Positions 27,543 to 36,226 of a stretch of 64,000 bases of DNA are shown piece by piece. Within the stretch, counting starts at the first letter, position 1, and each line of letters starts with the position of its first letter. Both the position numbers and the translations under genes were made by a program. Under the pieces are notes generated by a model, which ran no database searches, was not told the origin of the DNA, and saw only the letters and a program-made list of their open reading frames with translations. Origin of the DNA: Lysobacter sp. Root494 (GTDB lineage Bacteria; Pseudomonadota; Gammaproteobacteria; Xanthomonadales; Xanthomonadaceae); the NCBI RefSeq assembly GCF_001427225.1, contig NZ_LMFH01000006.1:310001-374000 (forward strand), written 5' to 3'.

Positions 27543-29213
27543 CTATCGCGGCCCAGACTCCTCCCGCGGCCGCGCCTTGCGGTCGCGCAGCAGTGCACTG
27601 ACCACCACGCCGATGCCCAGCGCGGCGGCGATCAGGAACATCACCAGCGCCAGCGCGGGGTAACCGAACAACTGCGCCTTCGTCTCGATCCGCATCATCA
27701 TCGCCGCCGCCACGATCAGCGCCGCGATGATCAGGCCGGTGGTGATGCGGTTCGCGATCTTCTGCAGGTTCTCCATCAGCCGCGATTCCTCCAGGCCGGT
27801 GACGCGGATCTGGAGACGGTTGTCGGCGAGCAAGGACAGCATGTCCGACAGCTTGCGCGGCGCTTCCCGCGCCAGCGCCTGCAGTTCCATGATTTCGCTC
27901 GCCACGCGATGCGGCGAGAGCGAGCGGCGCAGGCGGTCGCCCATCACGCTGTCGAGGTGCCGGTCGACCACGCGCTTCATGTCCATGCGCGGATCGAGCG
28001 CGCGGCACACCGTTTCCAGATGCGCGAGCGTCTTGCCGAGCAGGCTCAGCTCCGACGGCGAACGCAGGCCACACGCGGTGCTGATGCGCACGATGTCGAA
28101 CAGCAGCCGGCTCTCGCTCGTCGACTGCCCCTGGTGCGCGGCGTAACGCGCCACCAGCTGCCCGACTTCGCGCAGGTAGCGCTCCTCTTCGAAATCCTCC
28201 AGGCGCGTGCTCATGCCGATCGCCTCGCGCGCGGCGTCTTCGCCGCGGCCTTCGACGGCGGCGAACAGCAACCGGAACAGCCGGTCGCGCTGGCGCGGCG
28301 GCACGTGCACGACCATGCCGAGGTCGAACAACGCGAGCCGCCCATCGTCCATCACCAGCAGGTTGCCCGGATGCGGGTCGGCATGGATGTCGCCGTGCAC
28401 GAGCACCTGGTCGAGATAGCCGCGCAGCAGCGCTTCGGCGAGGTGGCGTATGTCGTGTTCCGTGCGGAACAGGCCCCCCACTTCGGTGACCTTGTGCCCG
28501 CTCACCAGTTCCATCGTCAGCACGCGCCGGCTGCTGAAATCCCACAACGGCGCGGGCACGACGATCTCCGGGTACTCGCGGAAGTGCGTGCGGAAGCGGC
28601 ACAGGTTCTCCGCCTCGCAGACGTAGTCCATTTCAGCCAGCAGCGCCTTGCGGAATTCATGCACCCAGTCGGCGAAGTGCACGCGACGCCCTACCTTCGT
28701 CGCGATGTCGGCGCGGCTCGCGATCGCGGCGAGCGCATCGAGGTCGTTGTGGATGACGTCACTGATGTTCGGCCGCTGGACCTTCACCGCCACGGCGCGG
28801 CCATCGCGCAACGTCGCGCGATGCACCTGCGCGAGCGAGGCGCTCCCGAGCGGCGTGTCGTCGAAGGTTTCAAAGAGATGGCTGGGGCGTACGCCCAGCT
28901 CGCTCTCGATCACGGCGCGGATCTGACCCGCAGACACGGGCGCGATGTCGTCCTGGGTGCGTTCCAGTGCGGCGAGATACGCGGGTGGCACCAGGTCGGG
29001 ACGCGTCGACAGCGCCTGGCCGAACTTGATGAAGGTCGGGCCCAGCGCTTCGAGGTCGTCGACGAATTCCTCGGGCTTGCCGCTGATTGCCGGCGCCTCG
29101 CCGTCGCTCACGCTGTCGAGATCGAGGCCGGTGAACACGCCGGCACCGCGGTACTTGAGCAGGAAGCGCAGGATCCGCGCGGTGCGCGCGAGCCCGCTTT
29201 GCGATTCGCTCAT
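27543..29213 (-). CDS. UbiB/ABC1-family atypical kinase-like protein
   Basis: A 556-residue protein of the ABC1/ADCK/UbiB family. The signature KxGQ region is FIKFGQALSTRPDLVP, followed by the nucleotide-site elements GSASLAQVHRA and VAVKVQRP, the catalytic HGDIHADPHPGN and the metal-binding LFDLGM. Two C-terminal hydrophobic helices (ITTGLIIAALIVAAAMMM and ALALVMFLIAAALGIGVVV) anchor it in the membrane. UbiB proteins support ubiquinone synthesis or lipid handling, probably as an ATPase rather than a protein kinase. It is not next to ubiE/ubiJ, so it may be a second family member rather than the primary UbiB. Confidence 0.92.
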   Translation of the reverse strand: MSESQSGLARTARILRFLLKYRGAGVFTGLDLDSVSDGEAPAISGKPEEFVDDLEALGPTFIKFGQALSTRPDLVPPAYLAALERTQDDIAPVSAGQIRAVIESELGVRPSHLFETFDDTPLGSASLAQVHRATLRDGRAVAVKVQRPNISDVIHNDLDALAAIASRADIATKVGRRVHFADWVHEFRKALLAEMDYVCEAENLCRFRTHFREYPEIVVPAPLWDFSSRRVLTMELVSGHKVTEVGGLFRTEHDIRHLAEALLRGYLDQVLVHGDIHADPHPGNLLVMDDGRLALFDLGMVVHVPPRQRDRLFRLLFAAVEGRGEDAAREAIGMSTRLEDFEEERYLREVGQLVARYAAHQGQSTSESRLLFDIVRISTACGLRSPSELSLLGKTLAHLETVCRALDPRMDMKRVVDRHLDSVMGDRLRRSLSPHRVASEIMELQALAREAPRKLSDMLSLLADNRLQIRVTGLEESRLMENLQKIANRITTGLIIAALIVAAAMMMRIETKAQLFGYPALALVMFLIAAALGIGVVVSALLRDRKARPREESGPR

Positions 29214-29298
29214 GGCATCGATTCCCTGAACATGGCGGCAGCCTAGCGGGGGCGATGTAAAGGCGGCTTGAGTGGGCGGATATCAGATGCGCAGGCAG

Positions 29299-29423
29299 GG
29301 TTGGCTTCATCAACCCGGCAGCTTCGAGGCGATCCCGGTGTGACTAAGCGAGTTTGCTACGCGATGAAACCAGGCAGCCTGCCGTACATCGCGACAAAAG
29401 CTGCTGGGTTGATGGAGCCACCC
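29299..29423. repeat. Inverted-repeat element upstream of the UbiB-like gene
   Basis: The left arm GGTTGGCTTCATCAACCCGG (29299-29324, continuing CAGCTT) and right arm AAGCTGCTGGGTTGATGGAG (29398-29423) are inverted copies, with 73 bp between. It lies wholly between the PQQ-dehydrogenase stop and the UbiB-like gene and could insulate or terminate transcription. Confidence 0.75.
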
Positions 29424-29427
29424 CAGC

Positions 29428-30636
29428 CTACGGCGGCGTCAGCTTCAACAGCTTGCCGTCCGCTTCGTCGGTCAGCACATACACGCTGCCGTCACCGCCC
29501 ACGCGCACGTCGCGGATGCGCGCGCCGAGTTCCTTCAGCAACCGCTCCTCGCCGGTGATGCGATCGCCATCGAGCGACAGGCGGATCAGGCTTCCATCCG
29601 CCAGCGCGCCGAGGAACAGGCTGTCGTTCCACTTCGACGTGGGCTGGTTCACGAGGAACGCCATGCCGGAAAGTCCCGGCGACTTCGCCCACACGTGGTA
29701 CGGCTGTTCCATGCCCGGAGCCGAGGTGCCCACCGCTTCGGAAATCGGCAGGCCCGAATAATCGATGCCGTGCGTGATGATCGGCCAGCCGTAGTTCTTT
29801 CCGGCTTCGGGAATATTGATCTCGTCGCCGCCACGCGGGCCGTGCTCGCTTTCCCATACCTTGCCGGTGCGCGGATCGACCGCGAGGCCCTGCATGTTGC
29901 GATGGCCATAGCTCCAGATTTCCGGTCGCGCATCCTTGCGGCCGACGAAGGGATTGTCCTTCGGCACGCTGCCATCGAGGTTCAGGCGCACCAGCTTGCC
30001 CTGCAGCATGTCCAGTTGCTGCGCGCGCGGACGATAGGTGCGTTCGCCCTGGCTGATGAACATGTGTCCGCCACTGCCCGGAGGCTTGCCGTCGAACACG
30101 ATGCGCGAACCGAAGTGGTTGCCGCCTTCCAGCTTGGGTTCCTGGCGGTAGACCACCTTGACGTTCTCGAGTGCGTTCGCGCCCATCGTCGCGCTCGCCA
30201 CTGCGGTACCGGCCGTGTCGTCTTCGCCGGGTTCGGCGTAGCTCAGGTAGATGCGCTTGCTGGTAGCGAAGTCGGGCGCGAGCACGACATCGAGCAGGCC
30301 GCCTTGCCCTTCCGCGAACACCTTCGGCACGCCCGCCAATGGTTCGGTAACCTTTCCATCGGTGCCGATGCGGCGCAGACGCCCGGGTCGTTCGGTGACC
30401 AGGAAACCACCGTCCGGCAGCAACGCGACCGACCACGGATGTTCCAGTCCGCTTGCGACGGTCGCGACGCGGATTTCGCCGAGCTTGCTTGCCAACGCTT
30501 CTCCGACGCGTTCGGTGGCCGGAGCGCTTGCTGTAGCGGACAGCGCCGAAGCCGTCGCGTCGCTGTTGCGGGCTTCGCAACCGAGCATGGGCATGCACGC
30601 GACGGCGAGGGCGGTGCAGAGGAGGATCTGGCGCAT
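29428..30636 (-). CDS. PQQ-dependent sugar dehydrogenase (YliI/Asd-type) lipoprotein
   Basis: A 402-residue envelope protein. The N-terminus is a lipoprotein signal (MRQILLCTALAVACMPML then GCEAR, with Cys near residue 20). The rest is a six-bladed glucose/sorbosone dehydrogenase propeller: LEHPWSVALLPDGGFLVTER, GQGGLLDVVLAPDF, GGNHFGSRIVF, SYGHRNMQGLAVDPRTGKVW, SEHGPRGGDEIN and GKNYGWPIITHG are characteristic. Enzymes of this type (E. coli YliI) oxidise aldose sugars in the periplasm with PQQ as cofactor. The ATG at the signal is used; the frame is open further upstream without ribosome site or sense. No pqq synthesis genes are in the window. Confidence 0.93.
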   Translation of the reverse strand: MRQILLCTALAVACMPMLGCEARNSDATASALSATASAPATERVGEALASKLGEIRVATVASGLEHPWSVALLPDGGFLVTERPGRLRRIGTDGKVTEPLAGVPKVFAEGQGGLLDVVLAPDFATSKRIYLSYAEPGEDDTAGTAVASATMGANALENVKVVYRQEPKLEGGNHFGSRIVFDGKPPGSGGHMFISQGERTYRPRAQQLDMLQGKLVRLNLDGSVPKDNPFVGRKDARPEIWSYGHRNMQGLAVDPRTGKVWESEHGPRGGDEINIPEAGKNYGWPIITHGIDYSGLPISEAVGTSAPGMEQPYHVWAKSPGLSGMAFLVNQPTSKWNDSLFLGALADGSLIRLSLDGDRITGEERLLKELGARIRDVRVGGDGSVYVLTDEADGKLLKLTPP

Positions 30637-30741
30637 GGGGGCTCCGGCGTGGGGAAATCCGACTGCGCGACTGTAACGGCGCGATGCCGCCGCGCCCGTG
30701 CCTGTCGTCATGCCGGCAGATCGGGTCAACTCACGCGCGTT

Positions 30742-31389
30742 TCACCGCTTCCGATCCGCGGCGTGCTGCTCGGGCTCGAGGTTTTCGTGACCGACGCGGC
30801 CCTGCCGGATCGAGGGCTGCACCCATTGTTCCTGCGTGCGCTCCGAACTGGAGAAGCCGCTGCCCAACTGATCGTTGCCGCTGCGCACCGCGCGCCCGGC
30901 GGGGCCGAACGATGCGGAGCCATCGTCGCAGCGGATGCAGTTGCGTATGTCGCGCACGCCACGTGCCAGCGCCGCGACGTCTTCGGCGCGGCGCTTCATC
31001 GCCTTCTCCGGCACCTCGCCGGTGAGCGTCACGAAGCCGTCTTCCACCGAAAGCAGGATCTCGCCCGCATCGAGTTCCTCGTCGTCGGTGAGGCGCTGGT
31101 AGATGTCGTCGGCGATGCTGGCATCGGGCCGTACTTCGTTGCGCGGGCCGCGACCGCGCTGGCCGCCGCGCGGACGACCTGTACGCGCATCCTGTCCACG
31201 TGGGCTGTATGAATCCGCCGGCGTCCTGAAATCGCCGTAGCCGCCGAGGCTGCGCGGGCCGAAAGAATCATCGTCCGGCGGCATCGGTCCCCACGCGCGG
31301 GGCGTTACCGAGGGCATGTCGTGGTAGAGCTGCGATCGGCGGTTGTGCTCGTCGCTGGCGTGCGGATTCGCGGATTCATGCCTGGCCAT
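30742..31389 (-). CDS. BON-domain protein
   Basis: A 215-residue protein without signal peptide or membrane segment. The first 90 residues are low-complexity, Arg/Gly/Asp/Pro-rich (RTGRPRGGQRGRGPRNEVRP) and likely disordered. A single BON domain spans roughly 93-155 (IADDIYQRLTDDEELDAGEI, then ILLSVEDGFVTLTGEVPE), followed by another charged tail. BON domains bind membranes or lipids and are common in osmotic-stress proteins (OsmY type), but OsmY is exported while this one has no visible export signal. A soluble or surface-associated stress protein is the most that can be said. Confidence 0.85.
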   Translation of the reverse strand: MARHESANPHASDEHNRRSQLYHDMPSVTPRAWGPMPPDDDSFGPRSLGGYGDFRTPADSYSPRGQDARTGRPRGGQRGRGPRNEVRPDASIADDIYQRLTDDEELDAGEILLSVEDGFVTLTGEVPEKAMKRRAEDVAALARGVRDIRNCIRCDDGSASFGPAGRAVRSGNDQLGSGFSSSERTQEQWVQPSIRQGRVGHENLEPEQHAADRKR

Positions 31390-31484
31390 GATCGGGTCTC
31401 CCTGCGGAAAACCTCACACTAGGAAGGCCGGCGTTATCGCTGCGGCAACAGGGAGTTCACGGGAATTTGCGCGGCTTCGCCGCG

Positions 31485-31629
31485 CCCCTCATCCGCCCTC
31501 CGGGCACCTTCTCCCCGCGTGCGGGGAGAAGGAAGTGCGCAGAACGCTTGCGGCGAGAAGAAAGTCACAAACCCCTCGCCCCGCCTGCGGGGAGAGGGAC
31601 AGCGTTGCGCAGCAACGCAGGGTGAGGGG
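31485..31629. repeat. Composite palindromic repeat, right inverted copy
   Basis: CCCCTCATCCGCCC through TTCTCCCCGCGTGCGGGGAG, then a gap, then CCCCTCGCCCCGCCTGCGGG to GCAACGCAGGGTGAGGGG. Both halves are the reverse complement of the 26269-26440 element with few mismatches. It occupies the gap between the ABC exporter stop and the BON gene. Confidence 0.85.
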
Positions 31630-31657
31630 CGGCGTGTCAGCGAATCGCCCAGGGGCA

Positions 31658-33547
31658 TCAGCGATACCCAGCCGCCTGCAATTCAAACAGTTCCGCATAA
31701 CGACCGCCCTGCGCCAGCAACTGCTCGTGCGTGCCGCTCGCTTCCAGCCGCCCCTCGTTCAGCACCAGGATCCGGTCCGCCATCCGCACGCTGCTGAAGC
31801 GGTGCGAGATCAGCACCGCCGTACGATCGCTCGACAATTCCTTGAAGCGCTGGAACACCTCGAACTCGCTGCGCGCATCCAGCGCCGCGGTCGGCTCGTC
31901 GAGGATCATCACCTGTGCATCGCGCATGTACGCGCGCGCGATCGCGATCTTCTGCCACTGCCCGCCGGAGAGATCGACGCCGGTCTTGAAGCGGCGCCCG
32001 ATCAGCTGGTCATAACCCTGCGGCAATGACGCGATCAGCTGGTCCGCCATCGAACGCTTCGCCGCTTCGCGGATGCGGTCGCGGTCGTACATCGCATCGA
32101 TCTGGCCGACGCCGATGTTCTCGCCCGCGGTCAGGTGGTAGCGCACGAAGTCCTGGAAGATCACGCCGATGTTCGCGCGCAGGTCCTCGAGGTCGTAGTC
32201 GCGCAGGTCGCGGCCGTCGAGCAGGATGCGGCCCTCGTCCGGGTCGTACAGCCGCGCCAGCAGCTTCACCAGCGTGGTCTTGCCCGCGCCGTTCTCGCCG
32301 ACCAGCGCAAGCACTTCGCCCGCGCGCAGTTCGAAGTCGAGGCCGCGCAGCGCCCAGCGTTCCGCATCTGGATAGCGGAAGCCCACGTTCTCGAACACGA
32401 AGCCGCGCACGATCGGCTGCGGTACCGGCAGTGCGTCGGCCGGTGAGTGGATCTCCGGCTGGATCTCGAAAAAGGAGAACAGGTCGTCGAGGTACAGCGC
32501 CTGCCCAGCCACCTGCGAGAAACCAACGAGCAATCCTTCGAGCAGCTGCCGCAGGCGCCGGAAGCTGCCCGCAAGGAAGGTCAGGTCGCCGATGCTGAAA
32601 TCGCCCTTCACCGTGCGCCACGCGATGTACGCATACGCGACGTAGTAACCGAGCGTACCGAGCGCCGCGAGCAGCGTTCCCCAGAACGCGCGCCGCCGCG
32701 CCAGCCTGCGGTTGGCGCGGAAGAACTTGTCGGACAGTTCGCGGAAGCGGGTGATGAAGAAGCGGTTGAGGTTGAAGATCTTCACCTCCTTCGCCGTTTC
32801 CACGCTCGCGCCCATCTGGCGGATGTATTCGAGCTGGCGCCGCTCCGGTGTCCACGCGAAATTCAGCGAGTACCCCAGCGCATTGAAATGCGCCTCGCCG
32901 ACGAAGGCGGGAATCAGCGCGACCGCGAGCAGCACGATCAGCCACGGCGCGTAAACCAGCAGGCCGAGCGCGAAACTGATGACGGTGATGACGTCCTGCA
33001 CCTGGCCGAACAGCTGGCTCATCAGGTTCATGCGCCCCATCGTCTGCCGGCGCGCGCGATCGAGCTTGTCCTGCAGGTCGGGGTCCTCGAAGTCCTCGAG
33101 GTCGAGCGTCGCCGCGTGTTCCATCAGGCGCACGCTGGTCGCGTTGGTGAACAGCTCCGACAGCAGCGCGTCGCCGTAATTGATCATCCGTCCCAGCAGG
33201 TCGGAGCCGATCGCCAGCGCGAACTCGGCGACCAGCAGCCACAGCAGGTGGTCGAGCTGCCCGCTTTCCCACGCGGTGGACACCGATTCGTACGACACGC
33301 CCGCACCGACCAGGCGCACGGCTTCGTCGATGATCAGCTTGCCGATGAAGAGCGTGGCGATCGGCAGGAACGCGCGGATGATGCGGAGGCCGAGCGTCGC
33401 GAGCGTCAGTGCCGGACTCGTCGCCCAGATCTGCCGCAGGAATGGCGGCAGGTTGCGCAATGCGTTGAAGCGTTCGCGCAGGCTGGGCTGTCCGGCGGAG
33501 CGGGCGGGGCGTGGACCCCGCGCCGCTGCATCAGGGGAATTGGCCAT
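31658..33547 (-). CDS. ABC exporter, fused membrane and ATPase domains
   Basis: A 629-residue half-transporter. Residues about 40-340 form a six-helix type I exporter domain (ALTLATLGLRIIRAFLPIAT; VISFALGLLVYAPWLIVLLA; LLAALGTLGYYVAYAYIAWR). The ATPase domain (about 370-620) has Walker A GENGAGKTT, a Q-loop in IGVIFQDF, signature DLSGGQ, Walker B QVMILDEPTAALD and the switch His in LISHRFSS. It would work as a homodimer, exporting a lipid, peptide or drug; the substrate cannot be told from sequence. No membrane-fusion or outer-membrane partner is adjacent. Confidence 0.94.
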   Translation of the reverse strand: MANSPDAAARGPRPARSAGQPSLRERFNALRNLPPFLRQIWATSPALTLATLGLRIIRAFLPIATLFIGKLIIDEAVRLVGAGVSYESVSTAWESGQLDHLLWLLVAEFALAIGSDLLGRMINYGDALLSELFTNATSVRLMEHAATLDLEDFEDPDLQDKLDRARRQTMGRMNLMSQLFGQVQDVITVISFALGLLVYAPWLIVLLAVALIPAFVGEAHFNALGYSLNFAWTPERRQLEYIRQMGASVETAKEVKIFNLNRFFITRFRELSDKFFRANRRLARRRAFWGTLLAALGTLGYYVAYAYIAWRTVKGDFSIGDLTFLAGSFRRLRQLLEGLLVGFSQVAGQALYLDDLFSFFEIQPEIHSPADALPVPQPIVRGFVFENVGFRYPDAERWALRGLDFELRAGEVLALVGENGAGKTTLVKLLARLYDPDEGRILLDGRDLRDYDLEDLRANIGVIFQDFVRYHLTAGENIGVGQIDAMYDRDRIREAAKRSMADQLIASLPQGYDQLIGRRFKTGVDLSGGQWQKIAIARAYMRDAQVMILDEPTAALDARSEFEVFQRFKELSSDRTAVLISHRFSSVRMADRILVLNEGRLEASGTHEQLLAQGGRYAELFELQAAGYR

Positions 33548-33648
33548 GCGCCGATTGTGCCGCGTGTCGTGCCCGCGTGCAGGCGCTCATGGGTGAAGGA
33601 AAAATTGTTGTATGCACGCGGGATGCATGAGCGGCGTGCGCCGTCGTT

Positions 33649-34203
33649 TTACCCGCCGGATGCGGCAAGGTCGCCTGGTATGAGCGAATACACGACTGCA
33701 TCCGCCGGACGCCCCTGGAACACCAGGCGATTGCGCGCTTCGGCTTCGCGCGTCGCGCCCAGTTTCTCCGCGACCTGGTGGCTGGCGATGTTGTCCACGA
33801 GCACGACGATCTCGATCCGGGTGAAGCCCAGTTGCTCGAAGCCCATGCGTGCAGCGAGCCTGGCCGCGGTGCTTGCAATGCCTTTGCCCCGGTGCACCGC
33901 AGCCACCCAGTAACCGAGGTTGGCCCTGTTGTTCGCGCGATCGACCTGACTCAGTCCGACGCCGCCGAGCAGTTCGCCGCCGCGATCGAAGATACCGAAC
34001 GGAAATTCGCGGCGCGATTCCCATGCCTGCTGGCAGTACGAAGTCCAGTCCGCGGCATCCGCTTCCGAATAGCCAGCATGGCACCACGGCAGCCAGTACG
34101 ACAGCGAGTCGATCGAAGCGCGCACGGCGCGATACAGCGGCAGCGCGTCGTTGGCCGTGAGTGGGCGGATCAGGATTTCGCCCTGGGCAAGTGGTGCTGT
34201 CAT
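33649..34203 (-). CDS. GNAT N-acetyltransferase (RimJ/RimL type)
   Basis: A 184-residue acetyltransferase with the RimJ/RimL-like opening ILIRPLTANDALPLYRAV, a strand-rich centre (FGIFDRGGELLGGVGLSQVD), the acetyl-CoA loop HRGKGIASTAARLA and the tail KLGATREAEARNRLVFQG. It transfers acetyl from acetyl-CoA to an amine, typically a protein N-terminus or small molecule. The ATG at 34203 gives the standard family N-terminus; an upstream in-frame ATG at 34260 adds 19 residues with no family similarity. It is divergent from the MFS transporter. Confidence 0.9.
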   Translation of the reverse strand: MTAPLAQGEILIRPLTANDALPLYRAVRASIDSLSYWLPWCHAGYSEADAADWTSYCQQAWESRREFPFGIFDRGGELLGGVGLSQVDRANNRANLGYWVAAVHRGKGIASTAARLAARMGFEQLGFTRIEIVVLVDNIASHQVAEKLGATREAEARNRLVFQGRPADAVVYSLIPGDLAASGG

Positions 34204-34441
34204 CGGTTCAGTCGCAATGGATGTCGGGTAGTTGGTCACCTCGCATCCGGCGAGGCGCAAGGTGTGCTCCGGATCGCGGGCAGCAGGTGGACTGCCGTGA
34301 GGATAGCCATATCAGGGAAACGCCTCGAACGACCGCCGGCGCGCCCGGCGCCCGGGTCTGCCCTTGTGCATGCGCGCCGGAAGTGCGGATCGCCTGTCGA
34401 TTTCCCGCTCCCCGGTTCGTCGGTGTGATATCCCAGCCGGA

Positions 34442-35698
34442 ATGCCAGCGCCCATGAACAGTTCTCCAGCCGCCGCCTCGCTCCACCTCGACCGCAACTG
34501 GGGCCTGGTGGCCGCAGGCGCCCTGATGGGCTGCGTCGCCGTTGGCGTCGTGTTCTCGCTCGCGGTGCTGCTGCAGCCGATGAGCACGGCCACGGGCTGG
34601 TCGCGGGCGGGGCTGTCCAGCGCGATGACGCTGGCGTTCCTGAGCATGGGCTTCGCCGGTTTCGGCTGGGGCATGCTCAGCGACCGCTATGGACCCCGGC
34701 GCATCGTGCTGGCCGGCTCGCTGCTGCTCGGACTCGCCTGCGTGCTCGCGAGCAGGGCGCAGACGCTGCTGCAGTTCCAGCTCACCTACGGCGTGCTGAT
34801 GGGCGTGGCCGTGTCGAGCTTCTTCGCGCCGGTGATGTCCGCGACGGCGGCGTCGTTCGAGCGCCGCCGCAACATCGCGATCTCGCTCGTGTCGGCCGGC
34901 GTGGGCGTCGCGCCGATGACGATGTCGCCGCTGGTGGCGTGGCTCGGCACGCAACACGACTGGCGCAGCACCCTGGTGATCGTCGGCGTCATCGCGTGGG
35001 CACTGACCTTGCCTGCGGTCTGGTTCGTGCGCGTCGCCCCGGGCGTTGCGGCGGCGGCAGCCGGGAACGGTGGCGGCGGTACACCCGAGATGACGGCGTC
35101 GCAGGCATTCCGTTCGCGCGCCTTCATCGTGCTTGCGCTGGCGTTCTTCGCGTGTTGCGCCGCGCATTCGGGGCCGATCTTCCACACGGTCAGTTACGCG
35201 ATCGGCTGCGGCCTGCCGATGACCGCCGCGGTCACGATCTACAGCATGGAAGGCGCGGCCGGACTCGGCGGGCGGCTGTTGTTCGGCCTGCTCGCGGACC
35301 GGTTTGGCGCGAAGCCGGTGCTTGTGGTCGGCCTCGCAGTGCAGGGGCTCGCCGCGGCCGCCTACCTGCAGGCGAACCAGCTCAGCGGCTTCTACGCCGT
35401 GGCGATCGTCTTCGGCATCGCGTACGGCGGCACGATGCCGCTGTATGCCTCGCTGGCGCGCGAAGCCTTCGGCCCGCGCATCCTCGGGTCCGTGCTCGGT
35501 GCGGCGGGCATGCTGTCCAGCCTGGGCATGGCGCTGGGCCCGCTGATCGGCGGCTGGCTGTACGACCGCTATGGCAGCTACACGTGGCTGTACATCGGTT
35601 CGATGGCGCTGGGCCTCGCCGCGGCCGCGATCGCGTTGCAGTTCCCCACCGCGCCGCGAAAGAAGGGAGACCGGCTCACGCCCGTGCTGCAAGGCTGA
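34442..35698 (+). CDS. Major facilitator superfamily transporter
   Basis: An inner membrane protein of 418 residues with twelve predicted helices. GMLSDRYGPRRIVLAG between helices 2 and 3 is the MFS motif A, and a related GLLADRFGAKPVLVVG is in the second half. Similarity is to the monocarboxylate/oxalate-formate-like MFS group (LYDRYGSYTWLYIGSMALGL near the end). The substrate is unknown. Two ATGs (34442 and 34454) are close together and neither has a strong ribosome site; the longer is listed. The open frame extends further upstream but that part is hydrophilic and arginine-rich. Confidence 0.9.
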   Translation: MPAPMNSSPAAASLHLDRNWGLVAAGALMGCVAVGVVFSLAVLLQPMSTATGWSRAGLSSAMTLAFLSMGFAGFGWGMLSDRYGPRRIVLAGSLLLGLACVLASRAQTLLQFQLTYGVLMGVAVSSFFAPVMSATAASFERRRNIAISLVSAGVGVAPMTMSPLVAWLGTQHDWRSTLVIVGVIAWALTLPAVWFVRVAPGVAAAAAGNGGGGTPEMTASQAFRSRAFIVLALAFFACCAAHSGPIFHTVSYAIGCGLPMTAAVTIYSMEGAAGLGGRLLFGLLADRFGAKPVLVVGLAVQGLAAAAYLQANQLSGFYAVAIVFGIAYGGTMPLYASLAREAFGPRILGSVLGAAGMLSSLGMALGPLIGGWLYDRYGSYTWLYIGSMALGLAAAAIALQFPTAPRKKGDRLTPVLQG

Positions 35699-35740
35699 AC
35701 CACTGCCGTCAGCGCCGGTTTGCCGCCGCGTTGAGCAGCA

Positions 35741-36226
35741 TCACTCCAGCCACTGCAGCGAAGGCCGCGCCACCATCAGGTAGAAGATCGCGAGGAAGAG
35801 CAGCAGCGCCGGCACGCCCAGTGCGATCCACCAGCCGAAGTAGTTCCAGTACGCCGGAGGGAGTTCGGTGCCGGTTTCGTCGGCCGCTTTCGCGACGTCG
35901 CGCAGGCGCACCTGCAGCCACACCACCGGGAACCAGCACAGCGCGGCCGAGATGAAGAGCACCGTCGACAACAGGATCCATGGCGAGGTGAGCGGGTAAC
36001 CCATGCGGTGCGCGAGCCAGAAGCCGCTGAGCGGCTGGAACACGATGGTGGTGGCGGTGAACAGCCAGTCGGCAATCACCACGAAGCGCGAGACGACGGC
36101 CACCGCATGCGCGTCGCGCGTGCGGCTGACGAAGAACAGGTAGAACGCCGTGCCGATGCCGGTGCCGAACAGCATCGTCGACGAGAGGATGTGCAGCCAC
36201 TTCAGCACCAGGATCTCATTGATCAC
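35741..36226 (-). CDS. DUF2269-like integral membrane protein
   Basis: A 161-residue protein with four hydrophobic helices (VLKWLHILSSTMLFGTGIGT; VVIADWLFTATTIVFQPLSG; LLSTVLFISAALCWFPVVWL; WWIALGVPALLLFLAIFYLM). The conserved His in KWLHI and the general layout fit DUF2269, a family of unknown function with possible haem- or metal-ligand histidines. The GTG start is fixed by a strong GAGGAGGGAAGCAC ribosome site and a 4 bp GTGA overlap with the upstream epimerase gene, so translation of the two is almost certainly coupled. Frames open further upstream are shadows of the epimerase gene. Confidence 0.85.
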   Translation of the reverse strand: MINEILVLKWLHILSSTMLFGTGIGTAFYLFFVSRTRDAHAVAVVSRFVVIADWLFTATTIVFQPLSGFWLAHRMGYPLTSPWILLSTVLFISAALCWFPVVWLQVRLRDVAKAADETGTELPPAYWNYFGWWIALGVPALLLFLAIFYLMVARPSLQWLE

